Assembly (NCBI RefSeq): GCF_017826695.1
Contig: NZ_JAFFZW010000013.1
Coordinates: 62,001-126,000 of the forward strand
Reading direction: 5' to 3'
Origin: Pseudomonas alliivorans
GTDB taxonomy: Bacteria; Pseudomonadota; Gammaproteobacteria; Pseudomonadales; Pseudomonadaceae
Length of the DNA: 64,000 bases
The position numbers were made by a program, and so were the translations under genes. The notes beneath the pieces were generated by a model. The model was given only the letters and a program-made list of their open reading frames with translations. It was not told the DNA's origin and searched no databases. Shown piece after piece: positions 1 to 8,336 of the stretch; position 1 is the first letter of the stretch; each line of letters opens with the position of its first letter.

Positions 1-2
1 TC

Positions 3-542
3 AATACCGGGCGTTTTGATTTTGACCGTGCCGCTCAGGCACCAGGCTGGCTCAAGGAACTGCGCGGCGAGCACCTGCCCGAAACCGAGGAATACGGCAT
101 CGCGTCCACGGCTTACCGGGCGCGTCGCCCGTTTCACCCGGAGCGGTTCTTCGACTTCATCAACCGCCCCTGGACCAACGGCAAGCTACTGCGCTCCAAG
201 GGCTTTTTCTGGCTCGCCAGCAAGTACAAGGACGCTGGCAGCTGGTCTCAGGCGGGCGGTTTGATGCGACACGGGTTTGCGGGCCGCTGGTGGCGTTTCG
301 TCGCGCGGGAGAGCTGGCCTGACGATCAGGAAAATGTCGCGTCCATCCTGGGCAACTGGTCATCGGAGACTGGCGATTGCCGTCAGGAACTGGTGTTCAT
401 TGGCCAGAACATCGATTTTGACCAACTGATCGCCGAGCTGGACGGATGCCTGCTGACCGACGATGAAATGGCCGCAGGTTCCGAGTGCTGGCACACCCTG
501 CGCGACCCGTTCGGTCCCTGGCACGAAGAGGTGGCCGCCTGA
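3..542 (+). CDS. COG0523 (CobW/ZigA-type) metal GTPase, 3' part
   Basis: The start lies before the window; an open frame runs from base 3 to the TGA at 540-542. The 179 visible residues correspond to the C-terminal half of a CobW-like protein: a tract resembling RPFHPERFFDFI followed by WTNGKLLRSKGFFWLAS is typical of the CobW_C domain. The N-terminal GTPase domain is not visible. COG0523 proteins are GTP-dependent metal (often zinc) chaperones. The gene overlaps the next one by one base (TGATG), so the two are probably translationally coupled. Pairing with DUF1826 is common in Pseudomonas and suggests a zinc-homeostasis role, which is inference here. Family assignment is confident; the metal is not. 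Confidence 0.85.
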   Translation, partial: NTGRFDFDRAAQAPGWLKELRGEHLPETEEYGIASTAYRARRPFHPERFFDFINRPWTNGKLLRSKGFFWLASKYKDAGSWSQAGGLMRHGFAGRWWRFVARESWPDDQENVASILGNWSSETGDCRQELVFIGQNIDFDQLIAELDGCLLTDDEMAAGSECWHTLRDPFGPWHEEVAA

Positions 543-1192
543 TGTTTGCTCATTCTCTGAACCATCAGACGACGATCCGGCAGGCTTGCGGAACGACCCC
601 TGACGTACTGGGTGAAGTGCTGGAAGAGGGCGTCAACCTGGCCGTCTGGCAGCGTCAGTTACCGGCGCACATTGAAGACTTTGGTGCATTGCTGTTATCG
701 ATGGGCCAGCCGCTGTCCGAGTCCTTGACACTGGACGTGAAGGGCGGCGATCTGGAACCGGATCTGCGCACACTGGCGTCGGGTTACGCCGATCTGCAGG
801 GATACGACGGCTTCATCGCCGACGTCTCGTGGCTGGTCAGTGCCTATGCGTGCCTGCTGGGTAGCGACTGCGTCGGGCTGCGCCTGCGAGTGCTCGACAA
901 GGCGATGTGCCCGCGCTTTCACGTTGATCACGTGCCTGTACGTCTGATTACCACGTACGCCGGATGTGGCAGCCAGTGGCTCAAGGAAGGTGATATCGAT
1001 CGCAGGCAACTGGGCCGTGCGGAATCCGAGCCGCTGGATACCCGTGTCATCCAGCAGATCAACACCGCAGATGTCGCGCTACTCAAAGGGGAGCGCTGGC
1101 GTGGGAACGAGGGCGCGGGTCTGGTGCATCGCTCGCCGGCACTTGAGGGCAATGAGCGCAGGCTGATTCTCACGCTGGACTGGCTGGCCTGA
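542..1192 (+). CDS. DUF1826 family protein
   Basis: A 216-residue soluble protein with no signal peptide or membrane segment. The ATG at 542 overlaps the stop of the preceding COG0523 gene and is preferred over an in-frame start at 485, which would overlap that gene by 58 bases. Visible features include a central FHVDHVPVRLITTYAG tract and WLKEGD, in keeping with the DUF1826 family, whose biochemical role is unknown to me. The conserved FHVDH and a late VHRSP resemble the iron-ligand arrangement of 2-oxoglutarate dioxygenase-like folds, but I would not claim this. Its coupling to a COG0523 GTPase suggests a metal-related function. Confidence 0.8.
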   Translation: MFAHSLNHQTTIRQACGTTPDVLGEVLEEGVNLAVWQRQLPAHIEDFGALLLSMGQPLSESLTLDVKGGDLEPDLRTLASGYADLQGYDGFIADVSWLVSAYACLLGSDCVGLRLRVLDKAMCPRFHVDHVPVRLITTYAGCGSQWLKEGDIDRRQLGRAESEPLDTRVIQQINTADVALLKGERWRGNEGAGLVHRSPALEGNERRLILTLDWLA

Positions 1193-1198
1193 AGGCTG

Positions 1199-1570
1199 TT
1201 ACGGCGTGATCCACTGACCCTTGCTCTGACCTTCGCAGAAAGGCTTGAGATACAAGGCGTCACTCGCCACGCCGTAATAATGGATATGCTCGCGATAAGG
1301 CATGTTGGCGACCTGCGCATTACGGCACACGCCGAATGCACCGGTCGGGCATTGCGACGAGTAGACGACCTCGGTCTTCTGGCCGGCCAGTTGCGGCTGA
1401 CAGAAGCTGTCGTGAAACAGGTTTGCCGGGATATTGATATTCTCCTGGCATACCTTGACGTCAAGTCTCTCGGCCTGACTGTGTACCAGACACGCCTGAG
1501 CCCGGGTTTCACCTGAAGACAACGCCAGCAGTATCAGTGCCAGCCCGGCAGACAGCTTCATGGCTTGCAT
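1199..1570 (-). CDS. Secreted small protein, function unknown
   Basis: About 123 residues. The chosen start (ATG at 1570) is preceded by an AAGG-type ribosome site; an upstream ATG at 1636 would intrude on the neighbouring gene's start region. The N-terminus (MQAMKLSAGLALILLALSSG) is a classical Sec signal peptide with likely cleavage after an ALA-like site near TRAQA. The mature part holds six cysteines (ACLV, VCQE, FCQP, QCPT, VCRN, FCEG), suggesting up to three disulfides and a periplasmic or secreted location. I do not recognise the family. It faces a divergent COG0523 gene with 52 bases between the starts, so the two may share a control region. Confidence 0.7.
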   Translation of the reverse strand: MQAMKLSAGLALILLALSSGETRAQACLVHSQAERLDVKVCQENINIPANLFHDSFCQPQLAGQKTEVVYSSQCPTGAFGVCRNAQVANMPYREHIHYYGVASDALYLKPFCEGQSKGQWITP

Positions 1571-1622
1571 GGTTACCTTTCCTTGCTCTTCAATCACGAA
1601 CGCACGCGTAGAAGTCATTTTA

Positions 1623-2603
1623 ATGCTGCAGAACATTCCGACTCACGTCATCGGTGGCCCGCTAGGTGCCGGCAAGACCAGCCTGATCAGACAGTTGCTG
1701 GCACAAAAGCCATCCAGCGAGCGATGGGCGGTGTTGATCAACGAGTTCGGGCAGATCGGTCTGGACGCTGCACTGTTGACCACGGCCGAGGATGGTATCG
1801 CACTTGGCGAAGTGGCTGGCGGCTGCCTGTGCTGTGTAAACGGTGTGCCGTTTCAAATCGGGCTGGGTCGCCTGCTGCGCAAGGCCAGGCCTGATCGGCT
1901 GCTGATCGAGCCGTCGGGGCTGGGGCATCCTGCGCAACTCATGGCGCAGTTGCGCGAAGCACCATGGCTCGGCGTGCTCGACGTGCAGCCCAGTGTGATG
2001 GTGCTGGATGCGGCCGCGATGCGCGATGGGCAGCCGTTGGCAGCGACCCAGCAGGAAGCGTTGGCCATGGCAGGATTGCTGGTGATGAACAAATCCGAAC
2101 ACCTGGAAGAAACGTCTCGTAAGGCGCTGGCTGATGAGCTTGCGGGACATTCTCTGCTGTGGTCGCGCTTTGGCGAACTGCCTCTCGCTCGATTACCCGG
2201 TTATCGAACGTCTACGTCTGTGGATAAAAGCGTTGTGGATAACCTGACCGTACCTCGCAGTATTGGCCAGTTACCGGCCGTCTGGGCCGATCCCCGCGTG
2301 CCTGTCTGCCTCAGCCACCCAGGCGGGGATGGATGGAGTATCGGCTGGCGTTGGCATCCGTCACAGCAATTCGATCTTCAGCGCGTGCTGCTCTGGCTTG
2401 AAAGCCTGAACTGGCAGCGCGCGAAAATGGTTATCCACAGCGCAGGCGGCTGGTATTCAGGCAATGTTGCGCACGGTGGGCGGCTGGCCTGGCAGCTCAG
2501 TGAGTGGCGACAGGACTCGCGGCTGGAACTGATCTTTTCGGCGCCTCAGGATGCAGACGTGTTGCAGAAGCAAATGGCCGAGTGCCTGTTGGCAGGCACG
2601 TGA
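1623..2603 (+). CDS. COG0523 (CobW-type) metal GTPase
   Basis: A 326-residue GTPase of the CobW/YjiA/ZigA group. Walker A is GGPLGAGKTS near residues 9-18. The family metal-binding CxCC motif is present as GGCLCCVNG near residue 66. A LLIEPSGLGHP switch follows, and the NKSE specificity motif is near residue 155. The protein is predicted to be cytosolic and to deliver a metal ion, usually zinc, to client enzymes. The ATG at 1623 is chosen because upstream in-frame starts give a non-homologous extension overlapping the divergent gene. It is a second COG0523 paralogue within 2.6 kb. The gene contains three perfect 9-base DnaA boxes (2219, 2234, 2431), discussed in the findings. Confidence 0.9.
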   Translation: MLQNIPTHVIGGPLGAGKTSLIRQLLAQKPSSERWAVLINEFGQIGLDAALLTTAEDGIALGEVAGGCLCCVNGVPFQIGLGRLLRKARPDRLLIEPSGLGHPAQLMAQLREAPWLGVLDVQPSVMVLDAAAMRDGQPLAATQQEALAMAGLLVMNKSEHLEETSRKALADELAGHSLLWSRFGELPLARLPGYRTSTSVDKSVVDNLTVPRSIGQLPAVWADPRVPVCLSHPGGDGWSIGWRWHPSQQFDLQRVLLWLESLNWQRAKMVIHSAGGWYSGNVAHGGRLAWQLSEWRQDSRLELIFSAPQDADVLQKQMAECLLAGT

Positions 2604-2643
2604 TGGGGCGCGGTCTTACAACTGACAAGCCCCAAAACAGCGC

Positions 2644-3036
2644 CTACTGCTTCCACTTCTGATGCGATTGACGCCACTCACTCATCTGGATGATTTCGGC
2701 GCTGGGTGGCGGCGTCTTGATTTCGAACGGGTAGGGGGCCAGTTCGATCTGAGCGGTGTGTGCGCCGAACATGGTGATGGTGCCAGGGTGGCGCTGTTCA
2801 CCGGTGACGGTGAATTCGAAGCCGTATACCCTGGCCAGCCGCTTGTGGCCCTGGGCATCGCGTGCAAAAGTGAGGCGGCGCAGCGCGACGTTGCCGTCCA
2901 GCAATTCGAGCTCAAGGCGGGCGCAGTGTTGTTTGACGCGCTCCAGCGCTTTCTCGCGCAGACCATGGGCGTGCCACCACCAGGCCGCAGCGCTTGCGAA
3001 CAGCATCAGCACGAAAATGTTTCCCAGGGTCAGCAT
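2644..3036 (-). CDS. DUF3301 family membrane-anchored protein
   Basis: About 130 residues. The start MLTLGNIF at 3036 puts a single N-terminal membrane helix (LGNIFVLMLFASAAAWWW) at residues 3-22, followed by a soluble domain with the GLREKALERVKQHC and LLDGNVALRRL tracts characteristic of DUF3301. It is most likely a bitopic inner-membrane protein. Function is unknown. An alternative upstream ATG at 3063 adds nine residues. The gene is convergent with the preceding GTPase gene (40 bases between) and divergent from pdxY. Confidence 0.8.
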   Translation of the reverse strand: MLTLGNIFVLMLFASAAAWWWHAHGLREKALERVKQHCARLELELLDGNVALRRLTFARDAQGHKRLARVYGFEFTVTGEQRHPGTITMFGAHTAQIELAPYPFEIKTPPPSAEIIQMSEWRQSHQKWKQ

Positions 3037-3150
3037 GACGGAGTGCTCCAGCAAAGGAGCCACCAGCTTAACTGTCCTGAGTGATTTACAGCCATACTGT
3101 GCGACTTATATTTCTCATTACTGCATTTGCATCGTGTTCAGGATATCCCC

Positions 3151-4017
3151 ATGAAACGTACACCCCACTTGCTCGCTATCCAGTCCCATGTGGTCTTCGG
3201 CCACGCAGGCAATAGTGCGGCGGTGTTTCCGATGCAACGTATCGGGGTCAATGTCTGGCCGCTCAACACGGTTCAGTTCTCCAATCACACGCAATACAAG
3301 CAGTGGACCGGCGAAGTGCTGGCCCCGCAGCAGATTCCGGCCCTGATCGATGGCATTGCCGCGATCGGCGAGCTGGGCAACTGCGATGCCGTGCTTTCCG
3401 GCTATCTGGGCAGTGCCGCGCAAGGACGTGCCATCCTGACCGGCGTCGCACGCATCAAGGCGGCCAATCCCAAGGCGCTTTATCTGTGCGATCCGGTGAT
3501 GGGTCATCCCGAGAAGGGGTGCATCGTCCCGGCTGAAGTCAGCGATTTTCTACTGGAAGAAGCCGCCGCCATGGCCGACTTCCTGTGCCCCAACCAGCTT
3601 GAACTGGACAGCTTCTCGGGACGCAAGCCTGAGTCACTGCTCGATTGCCTGGGGATGGCCAAAGCGCTGCTGGCACGCGGCCCGAAAGCCGTGGTGGTCA
3701 AGCATCTGGACTACCCCGGCAAGGCAGCGGACGGTTTTGAAATGCTGCTGGTGACCGCCGACGCCAGCTGGCACTTGCGACGTCCATTGCTGGCGTTTCC
3801 GCGCCAGCCGGTGGGTGTGGGCGACCTGACCTCGGGCCTGTTCCTGTCGCGCATACTGCTGGGCGATGATCTGGTGGCGGCGTTCGAATTCACCGCGTCT
3901 GCGGTGCACGAAGTGCTGCTGGAAACCCAGGCGTGCGCAAGTTACGAACTGGAACTGGTCCGTGCTCAGGACCGTATCGCCCATCCGCGGGTGCGTTTCG
4001 AAGCCGTCAGGCTGTAA
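3151..4017 (+). CDS. pdxY: Pyridoxal kinase PdxY
   Basis: A 288-residue ribokinase-superfamily enzyme that phosphorylates pyridoxal in vitamin B6 salvage. Visible family features are the N-terminal SHVVFGHAGNSAAVFPMQRIG, the LYLCDPVMGH metal and phosphate region near 119-128, the CPNQLELD tract and the C-terminal GVGDLTSGLF anion-hole motif (family form GTGDLFSG). The length matches PdxY (about 287). The ATG at 3151 is chosen; an in-frame start at 3127 would add eight non-conserved residues. It faces the DUF3301 gene divergently and converges with a thioesterase gene. Confidence 0.95.
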   Translation: MKRTPHLLAIQSHVVFGHAGNSAAVFPMQRIGVNVWPLNTVQFSNHTQYKQWTGEVLAPQQIPALIDGIAAIGELGNCDAVLSGYLGSAAQGRAILTGVARIKAANPKALYLCDPVMGHPEKGCIVPAEVSDFLLEEAAAMADFLCPNQLELDSFSGRKPESLLDCLGMAKALLARGPKAVVVKHLDYPGKAADGFEMLLVTADASWHLRRPLLAFPRQPVGVGDLTSGLFLSRILLGDDLVAAFEFTASAVHEVLLETQACASYELELVRAQDRIAHPRVRFEAVRL

Positions 4018-4034
4018 TGGCCGACAAGACTGCC

Positions 4035-4056
4035 GCTCAGGCTTCCTTGCCTGAGC
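4035..4056. terminator. Hairpin between convergent pdxY and thioesterase genes
   Basis: An 8-bp perfect stem (GCTCAGGC / GCCTGAGC) with a 6-base loop lies between two convergent stop codons. The T tract is weak on the plus strand (TTCTT after a few bases), so it is a probable but not textbook bidirectional terminator. Confidence 0.5.
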
Positions 4057-4063
4057 CCGTTCT

Positions 4064-4549
4064 TCAAAGCGCTTCTTCCTTGATTTCCTGGTAACGCTTT
4101 TCCAGCTCCTGACGGATCTGGCGGCGTTGCTGCGCCTGGATATAACGTCGCTTGGCTTCAGGGGTTGCCGGTTCCAATGGCGGGACGCTGGCCGGTTTGC
4201 GATTGTCATCAACCGCTACCATGGTGAAGAAGCAACTGTTGGAGTGGCGTACCGAGCGCTCGCGGATGTTTTCGGTCACCACTTTGATGCCGACCTCCAT
4301 CGAGGTGTTGCCGGTGTAGTTTACCGATGCCAGGAAGGTCACCAGTTCGCCGACATGCACCGGCTCACGGAAGATCACCTGGTCCACGGACAACGTGACC
4401 ACGTAGCGACCGGCATAACGGCTTGCGCACGCATAAGCCACTTCATCCAGGTACTTGAGTAACGTACCGCCGTGCACGTTGCCAGAGAAGTTGGCCATGT
4501 CCGGGGTCATCAATACAGTCATCGACAGCTGGGCGTTTCCGGGTTCCAT
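4064..4549 (-). CDS. Acyl-CoA thioesterase, hotdog fold (YciA/BFIT-like)
   Basis: A 161-residue hotdog-fold thioesterase. The conserved NVHGGTLLKYLDEVAYACA helix region is at residues 24-42, and the VTLSVDQVIFREPVHVGELV strand region follows. It is expected to hydrolyse acyl-CoA in the cytosol. The C-terminus is an unusually charged helix (RYIQAQQRRQIRQELEKRYQEIKEEAL), a coiled-coil-like tail seen in several members. Family is clear; substrate is not. It diverges from the antiporter gene across a 300-base spacer. Confidence 0.9.
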   Translation of the reverse strand: MEPGNAQLSMTVLMTPDMANFSGNVHGGTLLKYLDEVAYACASRYAGRYVVTLSVDQVIFREPVHVGELVTFLASVNYTGNTSMEVGIKVVTENIRERSVRHSNSCFFTMVAVDDNRKPASVPPLEPATPEAKRRYIQAQQRRQIRQELEKRYQEIKEEAL

Positions 4550-4849
4550 AGCGTGCTCACACGGTCAAGGTGTTCAAGGACGCCTATGCTGGCGCTCGAG
4601 GTGTTGCAGTCACTCAGGCTGCACAGTATCGGGACGCTGGCCATTCACTGCCCGTCACGCGTCACTCCATCTGTTTCTATATATTGCACCGGCTTTTTGT
4701 CGAAGAGTGCAGTGTTAACCTTCAAAAACCCGTGGATCGGGTTTTTTCCTACGTTTGCGTCAGATTTGGATGACGAAATTTCGGCAGGCGACGCGACCAT
4801 TACGTCACTACCGATCAAGGAACTCATCACCCAAAGGAGCCACACCCCA
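4550..4849. other. 300-base divergent spacer ahead of antiporter
   Basis: This spacer separates the thioesterase start (minus) from the antiporter start (plus). It contains an AT-rich tract (TATATATTG near 4677-4685), an intrinsic-terminator-like hairpin at 4724-4747 listed separately, and a strong ribosome site (AAAGGAG) about 4832. I see no convincing open reading frame. Promoters for both flanking genes must lie here. Confidence 0.6.
4724..4747. terminator. Orphan bidirectional terminator-like hairpin
   Basis: AAAACCCG - TGGAT - CGGGTTTT forms an 8-bp stem with a 5-base loop, followed by TT on the plus strand; the reverse strand also ends in a T tract. It has the form of a rho-independent terminator in both directions, yet sits between two divergent genes, so it terminates neither. 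It may end a small RNA or act as a leader attenuator of the antiporter gene. Confidence 0.6.
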
Positions 4850-6616
4850 ATGCATGCCATCAATTTCATTCAGGACCTGGCAGTGATCATGCTGGTGGCG
4901 GGCGTGGTGACCATTCTGTTCCATCGGCTCCGGCAACCCGTCGTGCTGGGGTATATCGTCGCAGGCTTCATCATCGGCCCGCACACACCCCCGTTCAGCC
5001 TGATTCATGACGAAGACACCATCAAGACCCTCGCCGAGCTGGGGGTGATCTTCCTGATGTTCTGTCTGGGCCTTGAGTTCAGTTTGCGCAAGCTGTTCAA
5101 GGTCGGCGCCACGGCATTCATTGCAGCGTTCCTTGAAATCGCCCTGATGATCTGGATCGGCTACGAGATTGGCCAGTTCTTTGGCTGGAAAACCATGGAT
5201 TCGCTGTTCCTGGGCGCGATTCTGGCAATCTCCTCGACCACCATCATCGTCAAGGCGCTTAACGACCTGAAGATGAAGAACGAGCGCTTTGCTCAGTTGA
5301 TCTTCGGGGTGCTGATCGTCGAAGACATCCTCGGGATCGGCATCATCGCGTTGTTGTCCGGCATTGCGGTCAGCGGATCGGTCAGCTCTGGCGAGGTGTT
5401 CTCGACCGTCGGCAAGCTGTCACTGTTCATGATCGTCGCGCTGGTGATCGGCATTTTGCTGGTGCCGCGCGTGCTGGCCTACGTGGCCAGATTCGAAAGC
5501 AACGAAATGCTGCTGGTGACGGTGTTGGGGCTGTGCTTCGGTTTCTGCCTGCTGGTCGTCAAGCTGGAGTACAGCATGGTGTTGGGCGCCTTTCTGATCG
5601 GCGCCATCATGGCTGAGTCCAGGGAACTGATAAAGATCGAGCGCCTGATCGAGCCGATACGGGACATGTTCAGTGCGATTTTCTTTGTGGCCATCGGGCT
5701 GATGATCGACCCGAAAATCCTGCTCGATTACGCCTGGCCCATCGCCGTGATTACCGTTGCGGTGGTGTTGGGTAAGATGCTGTCCTGTGGGCTGGGCGCG
5801 TTTCTCGCGGGCAACGATGGCCGAACCTCCCTGCGTGTAGGCATGGGGCTGTCACAGATTGGCGAGTTTTCCTTCATTATCGCGGCATTGGGCATGACGC
5901 TGCAGGTGACCAGTGATTTCCTGTATCCAGTGGCGGTCGCGGTGTCGGCCATCACGACCCTGCTGACGCCTTACCTGATTCGTGGTGCCGATCCGCTGTC
6001 GAACAGGCTCGCCACGATGGTGCCCGGGCGCGTTGCGCGGGTGTTCAATATGTACGGTGAATGGCTGCGCAGTATTCAGCCACAAGGGGAAGGGGCGGTG
6101 CTGGCGCAGATGATCCGTCGCATTCTGCTGCAGGTCGGCGTCAATCTGGCGCTGGTGATGGCGATCTTCTTCAGTGGCGGATATTTCGCCGAGCGCATTG
6201 GCGGTTACATGAGCGAATGGGTAGCGGATATCAGCTATCAGAAGGCATTGATCTGTGGTGCTGCGTTGCTGTTGTCGCTGCCGTTTCTGATCGCGGCATA
6301 TCGCAAGCTCAAGGCGCTGTCGATGCTTCTGGCAGAAATGGGCGTCAAACCGGAGATGGCGGGGCGTCATACCGTGCGGGTGCGCAAGATCCTGGCGGAG
6401 GTTATTCCGCTGCTTTCGCTGGCGCTGATTTTCGTCATGCTGGCTGCGTTGTCAGCCGGTATTCTGCCAGCCAACGAGCTGTTGCTGGTCATCACGCTGG
6501 TGGCGGCGCTTGTCGCTGCACTGCTGTGGCGCTGGTTCATTCGCGTGCATACGCGCATGCAACTGGCGTTGATAGAGACATTGGGTAACAACAATCAGGA
6601 GTCATCCGGGCACTGA
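4850..6616 (+). CDS. CPA2-family cation:proton antiporter
   Basis: A 588-residue inner-membrane protein. The first ~390 residues form the Na_H_Exchanger domain with about 12 hydrophobic helices; visible family tracts are VVLGYIVAGFIIGPHTP, LGVIFLMFCLGLEFS and AISSTTIIVKAL, and LGAFLIGAIMAES. The last ~180 residues contain further hydrophobic helices (around residues 420-445 and 515-570) instead of a TrkA_N/RCK domain, so it is unlike KefB/C in lacking an obvious nucleotide-gated C-terminus. The ATG at 4850 is selected by the AAAGGAG site 11 bases upstream; the much longer in-frame extension to 4472 overlaps the divergent gene. Transported ion (K+ or Na+) cannot be decided. Confidence 0.9.
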   Translation: MHAINFIQDLAVIMLVAGVVTILFHRLRQPVVLGYIVAGFIIGPHTPPFSLIHDEDTIKTLAELGVIFLMFCLGLEFSLRKLFKVGATAFIAAFLEIALMIWIGYEIGQFFGWKTMDSLFLGAILAISSTTIIVKALNDLKMKNERFAQLIFGVLIVEDILGIGIIALLSGIAVSGSVSSGEVFSTVGKLSLFMIVALVIGILLVPRVLAYVARFESNEMLLVTVLGLCFGFCLLVVKLEYSMVLGAFLIGAIMAESRELIKIERLIEPIRDMFSAIFFVAIGLMIDPKILLDYAWPIAVITVAVVLGKMLSCGLGAFLAGNDGRTSLRVGMGLSQIGEFSFIIAALGMTLQVTSDFLYPVAVAVSAITTLLTPYLIRGADPLSNRLATMVPGRVARVFNMYGEWLRSIQPQGEGAVLAQMIRRILLQVGVNLALVMAIFFSGGYFAERIGGYMSEWVADISYQKALICGAALLLSLPFLIAAYRKLKALSMLLAEMGVKPEMAGRHTVRVRKILAEVIPLLSLALIFVMLAALSAGILPANELLLVITLVAALVAALLWRWFIRVHTRMQLALIETLGNNNQESSGH

Positions 6617-6655
6617 GCCCGGTGACGCACGTTCGGCAGGCACTGCCAGCGGGTA

Positions 6656-7063
6656 TCAGCTTTCCAGCCAGACGTCCCGCGCCCAGTGCCAGACCGATTC
6701 CCAGCTTTCTTCGGTGACCAGTTCTTCTTCGGCGGACCACAACAGCACGGTGCCGTCTTCTTCGACGCAGTAGTAGTCGTCGCCGTCCTGGCAGATCGGA
6801 ATCAGCTCGCGCGGTACACCGTCGTCCCAGGCGGTTGCGGCTACATCCGGCAGGTAGGTGTGCGACTGCGGGTCAGTGACCGTGACGGGCTCGAGGCTGC
6901 CATACACCACGTCGCTGACCGTCAGGAGAAACTCCTTGAAAACGTATGGAATGTTGATGAACAGCTGTTCTTCGATCTCGACCAACAGGTCTTCATCGGG
7001 CAGTTCGAGCGGAACCGGAACCGGTTCATTCGCTTCACGCAATTGTTCGATGACTTCTTCCAC
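6656..7063 (-). CDS. SMI1/KNR4 family protein
   Basis: A 135-residue acidic protein, apparently started by GTG at 7063 with a GAGG site about nine bases upstream. The pattern LVEIEEQLFINIPYVFKEFLLTVSDVVYGSLEP near residues 27-60 and PICQDGDDYYCVEEDGTVLLW near 89-109 are the SMI1/KNR4 (SUKH) core. SUKH proteins include immunity proteins of contact-dependent toxins, but this single-copy Pseudomonas form without an adjacent toxin is more probably a housekeeping member of unknown function. Confidence 0.85.
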   Translation of the reverse strand: MEEVIEQLREANEPVPVPLELPDEDLLVEIEEQLFINIPYVFKEFLLTVSDVVYGSLEPVTVTDPQSHTYLPDVAATAWDDGVPRELIPICQDGDDYYCVEEDGTVLLWSAEEELVTEESWESVWHWARDVWLES

Positions 7064-7142
7064 GACACGGATCCTCTTACTTGATGGCGCGGGTTATACA
7101 GTAGCGTAAAGCCTTTCTCAAAATAACTATCCGAACGGATAA

Positions 7143-7170
7143 ACAAAAACCCCGGACATGTCCGGGGTTC
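7143..7170 (-). terminator. Intrinsic terminator after Tim44-domain gene
   Basis: AACCCCGGACA / TGTCCGGGGTT forms a fully self-complementary 22-base stem, followed on the minus strand by TTTTTG. It lies 24 bases past the stop of the Tim44-domain gene and is a textbook rho-independent terminator. Confidence 0.85.
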
Positions 7171-7193
7171 TGAACGCAATAACGGAATCTGGT

Positions 7194-8036
7194 TCAACCG
7201 TTCTGGCGAATTCCCGCAACCAGCCATGGCTGGTTGTCGCCTTGCGCCCGTTCCATGTTCCAGCTTTCGCTGAACACTTCGCCCTGATCAAAGCGCGAAG
7301 TTTTGGAAACACCCGAGAATGTCAGGGTCGCGATCGTCTTGTCTGCGCGGTCATCGACACCGTCCAGCTGGACGTTGAGGTTGTCGATGTAAGTCGACTG
7401 GAAGCCATCGCCCAGGTCCGCACGTTCCTTTTTCAGGAACTGCAGCATTTGCGGGGTAACGAACTCTGCGATCTTGTCCATTTCGTTGGCGTCCCAGTGC
7501 TGCTGCAGCGACTGGAAGTGGCTGCGAGCGGCCTCAAGGAAGCGTTCCTCGTTGAACCAGGCTGGCGCGTTGATCACCGGTGCGGCGGAAGCGACCGAGC
7601 TGCTGCCGAAAATCGGGTTCTGCGCAGGCTGGCTGGCTTCACGCTGATAAGGCGCACCGGCACCGGCCATCTTCGGCTGTTGCTGCTGACGTCTGCGCGC
7701 AATGAAGCGGAAGATCAGGAAGGCGATGAGGCCCACGATCAGAATGTCGAACAGTTGAAGGCCCTGGAAGCCGTCACCCATGAACATGGCTGCAAGCAGG
7801 CCACCGGCAGCGATACCGGCCAATGGGCCCAACCAGCGGGATGCGCCGCTGGCGGCAGGTGTCGGGCGTCCGGCAGCGTTAGGGGCTGCGGCAGGCGTGG
7901 AAGGCGCAGTCTGGCGCGCCTGATGGGTCGGGGCCGAGCCCATGCTCTTGCCACCACCGAAACGCGCGGCGTTCACATCCAGGCTCAGAGTGAGCCCGAT
8001 GCACAGCGCCATCGCGAAGCTAAGAAAACGTTGCAT
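7194..8036 (-). CDS. Tim44-like domain membrane protein
   Basis: About 280 residues. The start MQRFLSFAMALCIGL at 8036 gives a signal sequence cleaved near VNAARF. A glycine/alanine/proline-rich segment follows, then a hydrophobic pair (LGPLAGIAAGGLLAAMFMG and LFDILIVGLIAFLIFRF) and a basic stop-transfer RRRQQQQ. From about residue 160 (APAWFNEERFLEAARSHFQSLQQHWDANEMD) to the C-terminus is a Tim44-like domain. In bacteria this family is of unknown function and is thought to associate with the inner membrane. An upstream ATG at 8084 adds 16 residues. It has its own terminator. Confidence 0.9.
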   Translation of the reverse strand: MQRFLSFAMALCIGLTLSLDVNAARFGGGKSMGSAPTHQARQTAPSTPAAAPNAAGRPTPAASGASRWLGPLAGIAAGGLLAAMFMGDGFQGLQLFDILIVGLIAFLIFRFIARRRQQQQPKMAGAGAPYQREASQPAQNPIFGSSSVASAAPVINAPAWFNEERFLEAARSHFQSLQQHWDANEMDKIAEFVTPQMLQFLKKERADLGDGFQSTYIDNLNVQLDGVDDRADKTIATLTFSGVSKTSRFDQGEVFSESWNMERAQGDNQPWLVAGIRQNG

Positions 8037-8336
8037 ATGGGTATTCCCGTTTTGTGATTGCACGCGCGCCATGTTGCACAGCACATGGCTGCATGACCAG
8101 CGCGTTAATGTTTCGGACTTTTACACAAACAGCGTAAGACATTTCGCTGCGGCTTGTGGGCTTGGTCGTCGGCGCGTTCAGTTATACGCACGTCTTGCAG
8201 CAACCAACTGACTGTGGGAGGCAGCTTGCCGGCGATGGCGTCCGTTCAGTCGCTGACAGGTCGCTTCAAAAAATGCATCGCCGGCAAGCCGCGTCCCACA
8301 CGCTGTGCATTCAACCCGACACTTCCGCAGAAGCGG
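8037..8336. other. Spacer with Tim44 promoter region and a REP pair
   Basis: These 300 bases separate the Tim44-gene start from the end of uvrD, both on the minus strand. The part near 8037-8150 must hold the Tim44-gene promoter. The rest is occupied by an inverted REP pair at 8214-8299. No convincing coding sequence is present. Confidence 0.6.
8214..8299. repeat. REP inverted pair (BIME-like), copy A
   Basis: GTGGGAGGCAGCTTGCCGGC at the left end and GCCGGCAAGCCGCGTCCCAC at the right end form a long imperfect inverted repeat around a central ~45-base spacer. The same architecture recurs at 33687-33770 with a closely similar sequence, and more degraded at 19674-19761. This is the layout of Pseudomonas REP doublets mobilised by RAYT transposases; no RAYT gene is in the window. 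Confidence 0.85.

Noticed and set aside
6656..7063. SMI1/KNR4 protein as an orphan toxin immunity protein
   Set aside because: No toxin gene is adjacent and it is some 39 kb from the deaminase-like gene; linkage would be speculation.
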